Part shown: positions 18,367 through 28,073 of the stretch, piece after piece
Position numbering within the stretch: position 1 is the stretch's first letter
Layout: each line of letters opens with the position of its first letter
Source of the DNA: Nonomuraea guangzhouensis
GTDB taxonomy: Bacteria > Actinomycetota > Actinomycetes > Streptosporangiales > Streptosporangiaceae
NCBI RefSeq assembly: GCF_019396345.1
Contig: NZ_JAHKRM010000001.1
Location: 434,001-498,000, forward strand
Length of the DNA: 64,000 bases
Direction: 5' to 3'
Made by a program: the position numbers and the translations under genes
Notes under the pieces: generated by a model
Database searches by the model: none
What the model was told of the DNA's origin: nothing
The model's input: only the letters and a program-made list of their open reading frames with translations

Positions 18367-19345
18367 CGAGCGCCTCCAGTACGGCGCTGCTGATCGTGCT
18401 GTCCTGCAGCACCACGGCACGCTCCAGGTGCGAGGCCGTGGGGATCACGCTGTCGGCCGAGCTGACCAGGCGGATCGGCCGCCGGAGCAAGCCCCACAGC
18501 CGCTGATGCAGGTCGGCGGCGAGGTGGCTGCCCCAGGTGCCGCCCGCGCTGCCGTCCTCCGCCACGCAGACGACCCCCACCTGACCGAGCAGCGGCAGCA
18601 GCGCGGCCGGGTCGAACGGGTACAGGCGCGACGGGACGAGCACGGCGCCGGCGAGGTCGTGGGAGAGCAGCAGCGTGCGCATAGCGGCGATGGCCCGGTG
18701 CGCCACGCCGCCGGGGGCGATCACCACGTAGTCGAGGTCGCCGTCGAACCGCACCACGGCCACGTCCTCGACCAGGTCCCAGGTGAACAGCTCGTCCACG
18801 TCGTACATCCGGCGGGTGTAGAGGACCTTGTCCTCGAAGAGCAGGCACGGCTCTGCCAGCGCGAGCATGCGGTCGAGGACGGCGCGGTTGTCGTGGAACG
18901 GCGACATCTCGAACAGCGAGAGGCCGGGCACGCCGATGAAGTGCTTCTGGAGGTTCTGGCTGTGGGTGGGGCCGTAGCCGCGGTTGCCGCCCGAGGGGCA
19001 GCGGATGATCAGCGGCATCGGGACGCGCCGGCCGTACATGGAGACGGATTTGCTGGCGAAGTTCACGAGCTGGTCGAAGGCGAGGGCGGCGAAGTCGCCG
19101 AACATGATCTCGACGATGGCCTTCTCCCCCGCCAGCGCGAGGCCGGAGGCGGCGCCGACGATCGCGCCCTCGCTGAGCGGGGTCGTCAGGACGCGGTCGG
19201 GGAAGCGGGTGGACAGGCCGCGGGTGATCTTGAAGGCACCGCCGTAGGGGTCGAGGAGGTCCTCGCCGAGCACGTACACGCTGGGGTCGTCGCCGAGCAG
19301 GCCGTGCAGGGCCTGGTTGAGGTTCTCGCCGACCCTTGCCGTCAC
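18359..19345 (-). CDS. 2-oxoacid dehydrogenase E1 component, beta subunit
   Basis: 328 residues from a GTG overlapping the E1-alpha stop (GTGA); an in-frame extension upstream lies within E1-alpha and is not real. Typical beta-subunit features: YVLGEDLLDPYGGAF, TTPLSEGAIVGAASGLALAG with the cofactor Glu, FASKSVSMYGRR, and the C-terminal transketolase-like domain with DGSAGGTWGSHLAADL. With E1-alpha it forms the thiamine-diphosphate enzyme that decarboxylates a 2-oxoacid and acylates the E2 lipoyl group. Substrate (pyruvate, acetoin or branched-chain) is not decidable by eye. Confidence 0.9.
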   Translation of the reverse strand: MTARVGENLNQALHGLLGDDPSVYVLGEDLLDPYGGAFKITRGLSTRFPDRVLTTPLSEGAIVGAASGLALAGEKAIVEIMFGDFAALAFDQLVNFASKSVSMYGRRVPMPLIIRCPSGGNRGYGPTHSQNLQKHFIGVPGLSLFEMSPFHDNRAVLDRMLALAEPCLLFEDKVLYTRRMYDVDELFTWDLVEDVAVVRFDGDLDYVVIAPGGVAHRAIAAMRTLLLSHDLAGAVLVPSRLYPFDPAALLPLLGQVGVVCVAEDGSAGGTWGSHLAADLHQRLWGLLRRPIRLVSSADSVIPTASHLERAVVLQDSTISSAVLEALDG

Positions 19346-20220
19346 GCGGTCGTCCAGGTGGCCAGGGGCCGGGCGGCCACCTCTGCGGCGATCTCGTCCA
19401 TGCGGGAGCTTGCCGCGGCTTCCAGGCGGGCCGACTGGTCGGGGTGTTCGGCCTGGTAGGAGGCGTACCAGTCGGTGCGTAAGTCGTCCGGCGGGCGGGT
19501 GTCGTCGCCCTTGCTGTGCGGGCCGAGGCGGTGCGTGGCGAACTCGACGACTAATGGCGATCCGCCTCTCACGATCTCCACCAAAGGCGCGATTTGTCGT
19601 CTTATTTCGGAAATATCCAAGCTCGTCACCCGCGTGTGCCCGATCCCGAAGGCGGCCGCCCGTCCCGCGATGGTGCCCGCCATCTGCAGCTCCGTCGGCG
19701 TGGACTGGGCGATGCCGTTGTGCTCGACCACGACGAGCAGCGGCAGGCGCCAGAGCTGGGCCAGGTTCAACGCCTCGTACACCGCCCCCTCGCCCCACGT
19801 CCCGTCACCGATGTACACGCAGGCGAGCCCGCCGGGCTCGCGCCGCTTCAGGTGCAGGGCGACCCCGGTGGCCACCGGCAGGCTCTGCCCCTGCACCCCG
19901 GTCGACAGGTAACGGTCGCGGCGCAGGTGCTGGCTGCCCCCCACGCCGTCGCACACGGCGCCCTTCCGGCCCATGATCTCGGCGAGCAGCCCTTCGGGGT
20001 CCTCGAACCTGGCCAGGTAGTGACCGTGACCACGATGGTTGCTGAACACCCAGTCACCGTCCCGCAGCAGCGGCCGCAGGGACACGGGGACGTACTCCTG
20101 CCCGAGACAGGTGTGAGTGGTGCCGTTGAGCTCGCCCCGCTCGAAGAGCGCGAGCAGCTTCCGTTCGAAGGACCGGATCAGCAGCAGCAGCGCCAAGTCC
20201 TCGTCAGCCAGCCTGTTCAT
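19342..20220 (-). CDS. 2-oxoacid dehydrogenase E1 component, alpha subunit
   Basis: 292 residues from ATG 20220 (MNRLADEDLALLLL), preceded by AAGGGG; a longer frame upstream has no site. Diagnostic parts: RSFERKLLALFERGEL, HRGHGHYLARF, GGSQHL, and the thiamine-diphosphate motif from IGDGTWGEGAVYEALN to VVEHN. The C-terminus DWYASYQAEHPDQS is usual for the family. It is short compared with typical E1-alpha proteins (~330-370) because the N-terminal arm is reduced, which is more like acetoin-dehydrogenase type E1-alpha. First gene of the E1a-E1b-E2 operon. Confidence 0.9.
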   Translation of the reverse strand: MNRLADEDLALLLLIRSFERKLLALFERGELNGTTHTCLGQEYVPVSLRPLLRDGDWVFSNHRGHGHYLARFEDPEGLLAEIMGRKGAVCDGVGGSQHLRRDRYLSTGVQGQSLPVATGVALHLKRREPGGLACVYIGDGTWGEGAVYEALNLAQLWRLPLLVVVEHNGIAQSTPTELQMAGTIAGRAAAFGIGHTRVTSLDISEIRRQIAPLVEIVRGGSPLVVEFATHRLGPHSKGDDTRPPDDLRTDWYASYQAEHPDQSARLEAAASSRMDEIAAEVAARPLATWTTA

Positions 20221-20287
20221 GGGCCCCTTGAGTCCCGGGAGAACCTCCAGAAAGGCTATACAACACCGACATACCACGTCTACGTCT

Positions 20288-20647
20288 TCACTGGGAGACC
20301 AACCAACGCCAGCGCGGCAGCTCCAGCACCACCGTGACCACGGCCAGCACGGACACCAGCACGGCGATGCTCACATGCCAGGCAACCCACGCCGCTGCCA
20401 CGGCGGCCACGACCTGCAGGAGCACCAGCGCGATCGTCACCCACCCCGGCACCGCGACGATCACATTCCGCTTGTCACCCGGGGTCGAGAACAGCGTCGG
20501 CAACCCGATCAGCACCACCACCGATAGGACGGCCAGCAGTACGGAATGGGCGGCCAGAGCCCACGGAGTCGCGACCCAGGCGACCAGCTCAGTGGCGAAC
20601 CGAAAGGCGGACGAGACGCGGTCGTCCGGGCGGGGGGTGGAAGACAT
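20288..20647 (-). CDS. Small conserved-type integral membrane protein
   Basis: 119 residues from ATG 20647. Hydrophobic segments are clear: a first pair around FATELVAWVATPWALAAHS and VLLAVLSVVVLIGLP, then WVTIALVLLQVVAAVAAAW and VLVSVLAVVTVVLE, ending in a Trp/Arg anchor PRWRWLVSQ. There are about four helices and no catalytic motif. The family resembles small actinomycete membrane proteins of unknown function. It is upstream of E1-alpha on the same strand with a 67-base gap, so transcriptional linkage is possible but not shown. Confidence 0.7.
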   Translation of the reverse strand: MSSTPRPDDRVSSAFRFATELVAWVATPWALAAHSVLLAVLSVVVLIGLPTLFSTPGDKRNVIVAVPGWVTIALVLLQVVAAVAAAWVAWHVSIAVLVSVLAVVTVVLELPRWRWLVSQ

Positions 20648-21177
20648 GGGCGTAACGTACCGTTCCCGCCCACGCACCCTACGAGGGAGGGGCTCTTCGC
20701 TCGTACGGGGAGTCAGGGGTTGTGGAAGGCGACCGAACCGCGACAATGACATTCCGCTTGGCCTGGACGATGTGGCGGATCTTCTTGACACGACGTTCTA
20801 CCCCGCCGGCGCCAATCCATATACCAGGGGTTTCTTACGCCGTCAGGTGAATACCAGGCTCGCGATCATACTGTGATCAATAATCCGCCATCAGGGATGA
20901 AAAAGCCTCACTCAGCCTTTCATCTTCACCCACCTGGCAGCCCGGAAGCGCCGACGTGGAACTACTCGGGTCGGGCGGTGGCATACCACGCTGGTTTGCG
21001 GCCACACACGCAAGGCCATTACGATCATCGGCAGGCTCTTTTCGCCCGGCAAAGCTTCAGCACGACCGTTCCCGCACCCAATGAGCGTTCGAGGGTCGGT
21101 CGAGAATTGCGATACGCTCGGCGCGCCGGGCACTTAAAGCGCTCAATCGATTCCCCCATTCAATTCGAAGGATCCTC
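20648..21177. other. Intergenic region without a supportable gene
   Basis: About 530 bases between a leftward membrane gene and a rightward lipoprotein gene, so it should carry both promoters. Composition becomes AT-richer toward the lipoprotein gene. Short frames are present on both strands but lack protein-like sequence. No strong hairpin followed by a T run was found. Confidence 0.5.
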
Positions 21178-21519
21178 ATGAACATTTCGAGTATCGCCCG
21201 TTCCGCCGTGCTGACCCTGACGACCATTGTCTTAGTCTCGACGGCCTCTGCCTGCGGAGGCAGCGCCGACACCGCAGGTAAGACTGATGCCGGGACCATC
21301 GACAAGGCAACTCTGATTGACGCCATGAAGAAGAAGACGCCGGATCTCAAGGAACTCCCGGCATCGACCTTCGACTGCATGGTCGGCGTGATGATTAAGT
21401 ATGGCGACCAGCCCACACTGCAGGGCATCGTCGACGGCAAGCTGGACGTCAGCAACGACTTCAAGGCCTTCGGCGCAAAAGAGAAGCAGATCCAAAGAGA
21501 AGTCAGCGATTGCAAATAG
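21178..21519 (+). CDS. Small secreted lipoprotein, function unknown
   Basis: 113 residues. A signal peptide with a type II cleavage lipobox is visible: hydrophobic LTLTTIVLVSTASA then Cys (TASAC-GG). The mature part is acidic/Lys rich with two further cysteines (STFDCMVG and the terminal VSDCK) that could form a disulfide. Repeated Asp/Lys helices (TIDKATLIDAMKKKTPDLKE) resemble small actinomycete lipoproteins of unknown role. An AAGGATCC site lies just before the ATG. Single gene bounded by the IS element downstream. Lower GC than the neighbouring operons. Confidence 0.78.
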   Translation: MNISSIARSAVLTLTTIVLVSTASACGGSADTAGKTDAGTIDKATLIDAMKKKTPDLKELPASTFDCMVGVMIKYGDQPTLQGIVDGKLDVSNDFKAFGAKEKQIQREVSDCK

Positions 21520-21656
21520 CGCCTTCCCCCACCGAAAGTCCTGAAGACCCCGCCGCCCCGATGGTCGACCGACCTTTAGTTCAGATCATGCAAGAACTCT
21601 TCAGCATCCATAAATGGCGAGGTAATGGTCTGATCATTCCGTCGGCCTCGCCCGCA

Positions 21657-21679
21657 CCAATGCTGTTTAGTTAGCGATC
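21657..21679 (+). repeat. IS left terminal inverted repeat
   Basis: Begins ccaatgctgtttag and runs on to ttagcgatc; it matches the reverse complement of the right end with one mismatch (t against c at the eighth base). Confidence 0.85.
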
Positions 21680-23133
21680 ATGTTCTGGTTCGAGGTTGCC
21701 GGGGCAGGAGTGCGACGGTGGGCGGTCCTGCGTGCCGGATGCCCTTGTCGGAGGGGCGGCGTTCTCTGTAGCTGCTTCGTCGGGTGCGTTTGACGGCTCG
21801 GGGGTAGCTGCGGTGCCGGCGGGAGAGGTTGCGGTTGCGAGGTCGGCCGACCTGGTGGACGGTGCGCGTCCAGAGGATGTCGTGGGGTGCAGGGGGAAAG
21901 GCCGCCCGGTCGGTGACCGAGCGGCGCACGATGCGCAGGGGTGGCCAGGAACTTGATCCGGTCGGGGTCGACCCCCTCGGTGGTGGCTGCGACGCAGATC
22001 AGGGTGGCCAGGGCCCAGTGGGTGAGGAGGTAGGCCCAGATCTCCTGGCGCGCCAGGTCGGGAGTGCGGGACCGTAGAATCCGGCCCGGCCCGCGCAGAT
22101 GGGTTTTCAGCTGGTCGAACCCGGTTTCGGCTTCCCATCGCTGGTGGTAGCAGGAAGCCAGCTGCTCGGCGGTGGCCTCGGCCGGGCCGAGAATGCTGGT
22201 GATCAGCCGGATGTGGTCGCCTTTGCGATCGGGCACGCTGTAGTCGACCACGCGCACGACCACCGCCCGGTCGGGGTCGAGGGGCCGGCCCTGGCGAGCG
22301 TCTTCACGCAACCGGTCCTTCTGCGACCGGTGCAGGCCGACCACGGGATTGGTGATGACCGCGAGCCAGGATCCGTCGTCCAGGTCCCGCAGCCAGTACG
22401 GACGCAGCCCGGCCTGCACCCGCCACAGCAACTGGGCGCCGCTACGGCGAGCCTGACCCCAGGCGTAGAAGCTGTAGAAGCCGCGATCGGCGAGCAGCAG
22501 CATGTCCTGCTCCAGCCGCTCGTACAGGGAGTAGGCCAGGGTCTGTTCACCGTCCCAGCAGCCCGACACATCCGCCGCGACGATCGCGTGACTGCCGCAC
22601 TCACTGATGCTCACGACCCGGGCCTGCGCAAATGCGGTCTCATACCCGCCCGCGCAGTCCTTGGGGAACTCTTCGAGGTTCGCCGCGGACACCGCGGTGT
22701 CGGGCAGGTTGAGCACGAATCCGTCGATCGCCATCAGCCGCCAGCAGTCGAGCCAGGCACCCGTCGTCGTCGGGGAAGCGGCTGGGCGGGCCACACGCTC
22801 GAACACCTCCTTGACCGGCTCGGCGCCCAACCGCTGCCGGGCCTGGGTCACCGCACCTCGCGTCGGCGGCTCCCACCGCGAGCCCGGCACAAATGCGAGC
22901 ATCCCGGTCAGCTTCTCGACGACTTCCTCGTAGTCATCGTCAGGAAACAGACACAGCGCGATCAGGAGATAGACGACCACGTGCGCGGGCAGCTTACGAA
23001 CCCGCCGCTCCCGGCATTCGTGTGCGGCGATGGCCGCGTCCAGGACCTGGCGAGGGATCAGTGCTGTCAACGCGCCGACCGCCACCAGATCCGTCAGCCG
23101 ATCCAGACCGCCTAACCCACCCTTCAAGATCAC
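21667..23133 (-). pseudogene. IS4-family transposase with a 3' frameshift
   Basis: The first ~395 codons are intact and typical: N-terminal IS4 domain (LTDLVAVGALTALIPRQVLD), DDE region with LMAIDGFVLNLPDT, LLLADRGFYSFYAW, and the terminal Glu block YHQRWEAETGFDQLKTHL. After KFLAT the frame turns into low-complexity Pro/Arg sequence, while the next frame continues sensibly as RRSVTDRAAF and RRHRSYPRAVKRTRRSSY. One extra base in a run of four G (plus strand 21938-21941) explains this. The catalytic core is therefore complete, but the tail is altered. It could be a dead copy or a tolerated change. Confidence 0.8.
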
Positions 23134-23152
23134 CGAGCGACGCTACCAGCAA

Positions 23153-23175
23153 GATCGCTAACTAAACGGCATTGG
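23153..23175 (-). repeat. IS right terminal inverted repeat
   Basis: gatcgctaactaaac then ggcattgg; reverse complement of the left repeat with one mismatch. It lies just upstream of the transposase start. Confidence 0.85.
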
Positions 23176-23259
23176 CCCCCGGGTGCCCTCAGCCACCCGG
23201 CCTAATCGAGCCTGCGTGGGCCCCACCAGCAGAGAACGCTCCGGCCCTGACTCGACGAC

Positions 23260-25416
23260 TTAGTTCCGCCGTGTTGAGCCGATGTCTGTGGGGTGGGCCG
23301 CGAAATGGTCGTGCAAGAAAGCGTGCCGGAACTGGTAGATCGGTCCCACGGTTCGCAGTAGTCCAAGTCGATGGGCGTCTTCAAGGAAGTCCATGATCCG
23401 TGCGGGCAGTTGTTTCGCGATAGCTAACGGGAGGATAGCAGCGGCGCAGGCCAACCAGGCGTGATGCCTTCCGAGTGCGGTTCCACCCATGAAGCCAAAC
23501 GCGAACCCGAATCCAACCCCAACTGTGAATGTGGCCATGGGCCCTCCGTCGGAGACAGTCGAATTCCCGAGTATCTCCAGTATCCCGAGCATTCCCAATG
23601 CAGGTCCGCACAAGAGTCCTGTTGCGAGTGACCTCAGCAGCGTGAGAGTCCTATCGGATCGCCACGTAGACCGAGGTGTGCTGATCGATGTCAGTATGGG
23701 TTGCTCTGCCCACTCAACTAGAGCATGCGGGACAACGCCCATGAGCCATCCCGATATTCCGGCCAAGAGACCAACTTTAAGGCTGTGTGCAGCCATTCCG
23801 CCTGCAGCTCCCATGGCAACTGGTGCCATAAACTCGTGTCGCCACGAGAAAATGGATCTCACGAGCTTGAGCGTTCGTCCGCGCATGCGAAGGCTAGCTT
23901 GGCCGGGAGAGTCATCGAACCAGGTGATAGCACCTAGCACGCCTACTGCGCCAAAGAGTAGTCCGAGAGCGAACCCGAAGCCACGCGGGATTTCCACATC
24001 CGCCCCTGCGAATATGTAGATGAAGACGCCACCGGATGCGAGCATCCACACTAGTCCGTCCGTGAATTGGATGAAAAGCCTGAGCCCACGGGAACCGGTT
24101 TTTGCAATTCGCCACCAAGCGATGTCGCGCGTGGTAGAGAACTGGCGAGCCAGGTAAGCTAATTGGCGCCGGGTAGCCGTGGGGTCAAGCTCGCGACGCG
24201 GGCGAAAATGATCCGCCGGATCACCGCTGGGCGGGCGGCTAGCAATAAGAGCGGGAATGATCCGGTCTAGGAGATGAACGCGTAGGGCGGTTGCATCGCT
24301 GCCTAAATGCTCGATCAAAGGGCTTGGATCAGCATTGGGGGCGAGATAGACACTGCGGATTAGCCATAAACCGAGTGGAGTGGCGGCGAGTTCAGTCAAA
24401 CCGGGGGCGGTGCCGTTTTCTAAAGCAGCTAGAACCTTTCGCCAGGCGTCGGGCGGCGAGGCGGGCAGACAGGCGCTTAGATAGTCGACAGATGCCTGTA
24501 GAGTGAGGCGCTTAGGAACGATATGGGCGGCAGCGTTGAGGGGTTGAACCGCCTTCTTGACGGCCTTGGAAAATTCCCGCTTAAGGGAAGTTATAATCAG
24601 CTGGTCATGGGCTGAAAGTGAGATATTGAGTGCGTCGATGACACGAGAGCGGCCTGCCTCCGATACTTCGTCCAGACCATCCAAAATCGGCAGAACGTAT
24701 CCGCCCTTGGCTAGCCTGGCGGCTGCATCGGTACCGTGCTTGGTTGCGGCTAGCGCTGGGTAGTTCCGTGCAAGTTGAACTCCGAGCCAGTCTTGCAGGA
24801 GAGGGTATTTGTCGATATCCCATCCGCTGATCGGCAATAGCACTGGCACCGGCACGATCTCATTGCCAGTAGCGGCAGCCATTTCTGCTTTGCGGGTGGC
24901 CAGTAACTCTAGTAGCAGTTGGATCGCCAGCGTGGTCTTGCCCATACCTGACCCTCCTGTGATCACTAACCGTCGACGCTTTAGTGCGCGGAATTGCTTG
25001 ACCAAGCCGGGTATGTCATTGCTGTTGCCAGTAAAGACGAGATTGTCTTTAGCGATCAGATGAGGCTGGCTCATCGATGCTCTGTCAACGCTGAGTTGCC
25101 ATCGAACCGGGATCGGGTGAGGGTTATCTAGCAAAAGCAGCCGTGCTTCATCGCGCCATTGCTGCTCCACCTGCTCGGCAAGAACCTGTTCCGCAGCAGG
25201 AAGCTCCGGCAACGCTGGCCTGCTCTGACGCCAGGCGAAGACCAACCCCATCCATCCAAACACAACTGCGATCGCTCCAAAAATCACGGCAGCGAGGTCA
25301 GCAAGATGGTTCTGTTCGGCCAGGTTTGTCCTCCAAGCGACGGCGACGACTAGTGCGACCAGAGCGCACCCTGCAACAAGTAATAGCCAGCGTGTGCCAC
25401 GTGAATCCATTGGCAT
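23260..25416 (-). CDS. Membrane-associated NACHT NTPase
   Basis: 718 residues. Two N-terminal membrane helices (~11-29 and ~41-62) precede a cytoplasmic NACHT ATPase with Walker A GGSGMGKTT (~154-162) and Walker B LPILDGLDEV (~242-251). After the helical part (TPLGLWLIRSVYLAP) come several more hydrophobic segments (~430-660, e.g. GFGFALGLLFGAVGVLG) and the end motif YQFRHAFLHDHFAAH. Bacterial NACHT proteins include anti-phage sensors, and related multi-helix forms are frequent in Streptomyces. Whether this one is defensive is unknown. Base composition is clearly lower in GC than the NRPS or SARP genes, and it sits between two IS remnants, so recent transfer is likely. Confidence 0.88.
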   Translation of the reverse strand: MPMDSRGTRWLLLVAGCALVALVVAVAWRTNLAEQNHLADLAAVIFGAIAVVFGWMGLVFAWRQSRPALPELPAAEQVLAEQVEQQWRDEARLLLLDNPHPIPVRWQLSVDRASMSQPHLIAKDNLVFTGNSNDIPGLVKQFRALKRRRLVITGGSGMGKTTLAIQLLLELLATRKAEMAAATGNEIVPVPVLLPISGWDIDKYPLLQDWLGVQLARNYPALAATKHGTDAAARLAKGGYVLPILDGLDEVSEAGRSRVIDALNISLSAHDQLIITSLKREFSKAVKKAVQPLNAAAHIVPKRLTLQASVDYLSACLPASPPDAWRKVLAALENGTAPGLTELAATPLGLWLIRSVYLAPNADPSPLIEHLGSDATALRVHLLDRIIPALIASRPPSGDPADHFRPRRELDPTATRRQLAYLARQFSTTRDIAWWRIAKTGSRGLRLFIQFTDGLVWMLASGGVFIYIFAGADVEIPRGFGFALGLLFGAVGVLGAITWFDDSPGQASLRMRGRTLKLVRSIFSWRHEFMAPVAMGAAGGMAAHSLKVGLLAGISGWLMGVVPHALVEWAEQPILTSISTPRSTWRSDRTLTLLRSLATGLLCGPALGMLGILEILGNSTVSDGGPMATFTVGVGFGFAFGFMGGTALGRHHAWLACAAAILPLAIAKQLPARIMDFLEDAHRLGLLRTVGPIYQFRHAFLHDHFAAHPTDIGSTRRN

Positions 25417-25439
25417 ATCGTGGCCTGTGAAGCAGACGC

Positions 25440-26075
25440 CCCGCTTGACGAGTGCGAAGACGATCTATATCGGATTGATTGCGGCGCTTGCCCTGCACAC
25501 TCAGCAGGAGCACGCGCGGCAGATCGCCGCCACAGGCGGCCACTACCTGCTGATTGTCAAGGGCAACCAACCCTGCACCGCCGGCTCAAGGCCCTACCCT
25601 GGCGCGAGGCCATCCTCAACGACCGTAAAAACGAAATTGGGCACAGCCGCCGCGAGATCCGCCGCATGAAGATCTGCACCGTCCGCCCCGACCTGCCCTT
25701 CCCGCACGCCGCCCAGGCGATCCAGGTCAAACGCCGCCGCACCGACCACAAGACCGGCAAACCACCATCGTCACCGCCTACGCCGTCACCAGCCTGTCAC
25801 CCGGACGGATCACCCACTCCCAGCTCGCCGCACTGTTCCGCGGACACTGGAGCGTCGAGGTACTGCATCACATCCGCGACGTCACCTACCGCGAAGACGC
25901 CTCCCGTGTCCGCACCGGCACCGCACCCCGGATCATGGCCGGCCTCCGCAACCTAGCCATCGGCCTGGCCCGCCTGATCGGCTGGACCAATATCGCTGCC
26001 GCCAACGACCACTACCGCAGCTACCCCAACGAAGGCCTGCAACTACTCGGTCTCACAGCACGAGAATGCTTCGGC
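25440..26075 (+). pseudogene. ISAs1-type transposase remnant
   Basis: Three pieces in different plus-strand frames join into an ISAs1 transposase C-terminal half: LALHTQQEHARQIAATGGHY and LLIVKGNQP; then [20 protein letters not shown] and [19 protein letters not shown]; then [38 protein letters not shown] and [13 protein letters not shown]. Frame changes occur near 25570 and 25765, and the N-terminal catalytic part is missing. It closes the right side of the NACHT island. Confidence 0.85.
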
Positions 26076-26127
26076 CCTGCTCGCCCGCATGAGGCAAGCA
26101 TGTCGGGCCTTCCGGGTATGCGCCCCA

Positions 26128-27273
26128 CTACGAGGGGTTGTGGAAGGCGACTTCGGGATTGGCCGGGGTCGGGCCGTCGAGCAGCGGTTGCTTCTTGTGC
26201 TTCAACTGCTGGTCGAAGAAGGCGCCGACATAGGCGCGGGTGAGCTGCAGGGAGCGCTCCGGGGAGAGGCCGCCGGGGGTGGACATGCCCGCCGCCTTCT
26301 CCAGGATGGACAGGTCGGTGAAGCTGCTGTGGCTGGTGCCGGCGACGGTGAGCCAGCGCTTCCAGCCGCTGATGTTCGGCCAGCTGCCGTCCCAGGTGTC
26401 GTCCTTGCCGGGGACGTGGTCCGCCTGGCTGCCCATCAGGAGGAAGGGGCGCTTACCGAGGCTGCCGGCGGGGATGGCGGGGTGGAAGGTGCCGTCCAGG
26501 TTCGCACCGGCCTGTATCCGCTTGTCGACCCCCATGGTCGCGGCGCTGGTGTCGCCGCCGAGGGAGTGTCCGGCCATGCCGATCCGCTTGGTGGCGATCA
26601 TGCGGGCCTGCTTCCAGGCCGGGTGCCGGTCGGTCAGCCGGTCGATGACGAAGGAGATGTCCTTGGCCCGGCTCTTGGTGATGGTCGCCTGCCCACCCTC
26701 CGGCGGCTTGGGCTGGTCGCAGAGGGGCGCGCAGGTGAGTACCCGGCCGTCGGGGAAGGCGGTGCCGGAGGACTCGTACGCATGGTCGACCAGCGCGACG
26801 ACGTACCCGCGGCTGCCCAGGTCCTCGGCCAGGGAGGTGAGGCCGGCGCGGTGCAGGCCGAGGCCGGATGAGAGCACCACCAGCGGATATCGGCCCTTCT
26901 TCGGATCGGCGCCGGTGTGGGCATAGGTGCGGGTGGCGGCGATGGCCTCGGCCGGGAGGGTGGCGCCGGGAGCCTTGCGCGCCAGCAGCGAGCGGGCCTC
27001 CTCGACGGTCATGTACGGGGCGCTCGCACCGGTCGCGGATCGGGCCGGGTAGTACATCGACACCATCAACTGCCGGGGGCCGTCCTTGGGCACCCAGGGG
27101 TCCGTGCGGCTCTTGTCCACCAGGTGCAGAATGTCGCGGCCGACCGGGTACGGGCCGGTGGGGCGAGGGAGCTCCAGCTTGACGGCGGTGGTCGTCGCAC
27201 TGGCGGCACTCGGGGTCGCGCAGGGCATCAGCAGGAGCGGCAGAACGAGCGCCAGGATGTAGGGCTGCTTCAC
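26128..27273 (-). CDS. Secreted alpha/beta hydrolase (PAF-acetylhydrolase-like)
   Basis: 381 residues from GTG 27273, which has GAGGAAA upstream; the longer frame is rejected. A Sec signal peptide is visible ([20 protein letters not shown]). The nucleophile elbow is [11 protein letters not shown], with [16 protein letters not shown] as the oxyanion strand and GTSHSSFTD near the end as the His region. The layout matches PAF-AH/dienelactone-type hydrolases. It follows the ABC permease on the same strand with 20 bases between them, so the two are probably co-transcribed. Substrate unknown. Confidence 0.85.
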   Translation of the reverse strand: MKQPYILALVLPLLLMPCATPSAASATTTAVKLELPRPTGPYPVGRDILHLVDKSRTDPWVPKDGPRQLMVSMYYPARSATGASAPYMTVEEARSLLARKAPGATLPAEAIAATRTYAHTGADPKKGRYPLVVLSSGLGLHRAGLTSLAEDLGSRGYVVALVDHAYESSGTAFPDGRVLTCAPLCDQPKPPEGGQATITKSRAKDISFVIDRLTDRHPAWKQARMIATKRIGMAGHSLGGDTSAATMGVDKRIQAGANLDGTFHPAIPAGSLGKRPFLLMGSQADHVPGKDDTWDGSWPNISGWKRWLTVAGTSHSSFTDLSILEKAAGMSTPGGLSPERSLQLTRAYVGAFFDQQLKHKKQPLLDGPTPANPEVAFHNPS

Positions 27274-27293
27274 AGGGTTTCCTCTTTCAGATG

Positions 27294-28073
27294 TCACACG
27301 TCGCGCCGGCGCACGACGATGAGGGTCACGGCCGCCGCGACGAGCGGCCAGAGCGCGAAGGCGATCCACGACCCGGTGATCGTGGGCAGAGCGGCTTCGT
27401 CGCGGGGATGCAGGAGGGACAGGCAGGTCCGCCAGGCGTAGAAGGGGAACATCGCGTACAGGTCGTTGGCCCACTGGTGCACGGTCGGCTTGAAGAGGGT
27501 GGGCAGGATGACCAGTACGCCGCACACGGCCACGACGGTGGCGGCGGTGTGCCGCAGCAGCGCGCCGATGCCCATGCCGACCAGTGCCGACACGGGGGCG
27601 AGCAGGGCGTTCGCGACCAGGACCCGCACGACGCCCGGATCGCCGATCGCGCCCCCGGCGCCGCGGCCGGACAGGATGACCCGGCTCGCGCCGTACGTGG
27701 TGAGCGAGACGACCGCGCCGACGGCGAGCATGACCCCCGCCACGACGACCACCTTGGCCGCCATGACCCGGCCACGGGCCGGGACCGCGGTGAAGGTGGT
27801 GCGGATCAGGCCGCCGGCGTACTCCCCGGCGACCGTCAGCGCTCCCACGCTCCCCGCGCCGATCATGACCACGATCGCGCTGAACCCGCTGAAGGCCTCC
27901 GTCATCGGGTTGAACATGGCCTTCTCACGCGCCCGGAAGGCCGGCCACTCGGCGTAGGCGTCGAGGCTCGACTGGACGGCGAGCGCGACCAGCACCAGCA
28001 CGCCGACTACGATCACCCAGCGGATGGACCGCAGCGACCACAGCTTGATCCATTCCGCGCCGAGCAGGCTCAT
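27294..28073 (-). CDS. ABC transporter permease (ABC-2 type)
   Basis: 259 residues with six hydrophobic segments: IRWVIVVGVLVLVALAV at the N-terminus, FSAIVVMIGAGSVGALTVAG, VVVVAGVMLAVGAVVSLT, VSALVGMGIGALLRHTAATV and a C-terminal WIAFALWPLVAAAVTLIVV followed by RRRDV. The start MSLLGAEWIKLWSLRS is the usual one for actinomycete ABC-2 permeases. Its ATG overlaps the stop of the ATPase gene (ATGA). Together they form an efflux pump under probable control of the divergent two-component system. Confidence 0.88.
   Translation of the reverse strand: MSLLGAEWIKLWSLRSIRWVIVVGVLVLVALAVQSSLDAYAEWPAFRAREKAMFNPMTEAFSGFSAIVVMIGAGSVGALTVAGEYAGGLIRTTFTAVPARGRVMAAKVVVVAGVMLAVGAVVSLTTYGASRVILSGRGAGGAIGDPGVVRVLVANALLAPVSALVGMGIGALLRHTAATVVAVCGVLVILPTLFKPTVHQWANDLYAMFPFYAWRTCLSLLHPRDEAALPTITGSWIAFALWPLVAAAVTLIVVRRRDV

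Larger units (their letters stand above)
21657..23175 (-). mobile_element. IS4-type insertion sequence, ~1.52 kb
   Basis: Bounded by 23-bp terminal inverted repeats that agree at 22 positions. A single transposase reading frame fills the interior on the minus strand. No clear target duplication could be read at the ends. The transposase carries a frameshift near its 3' end, so this copy may be inactive. It forms the left edge of a mobile, lower-GC island with the NACHT gene and an ISAs1 remnant. Confidence 0.85.
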
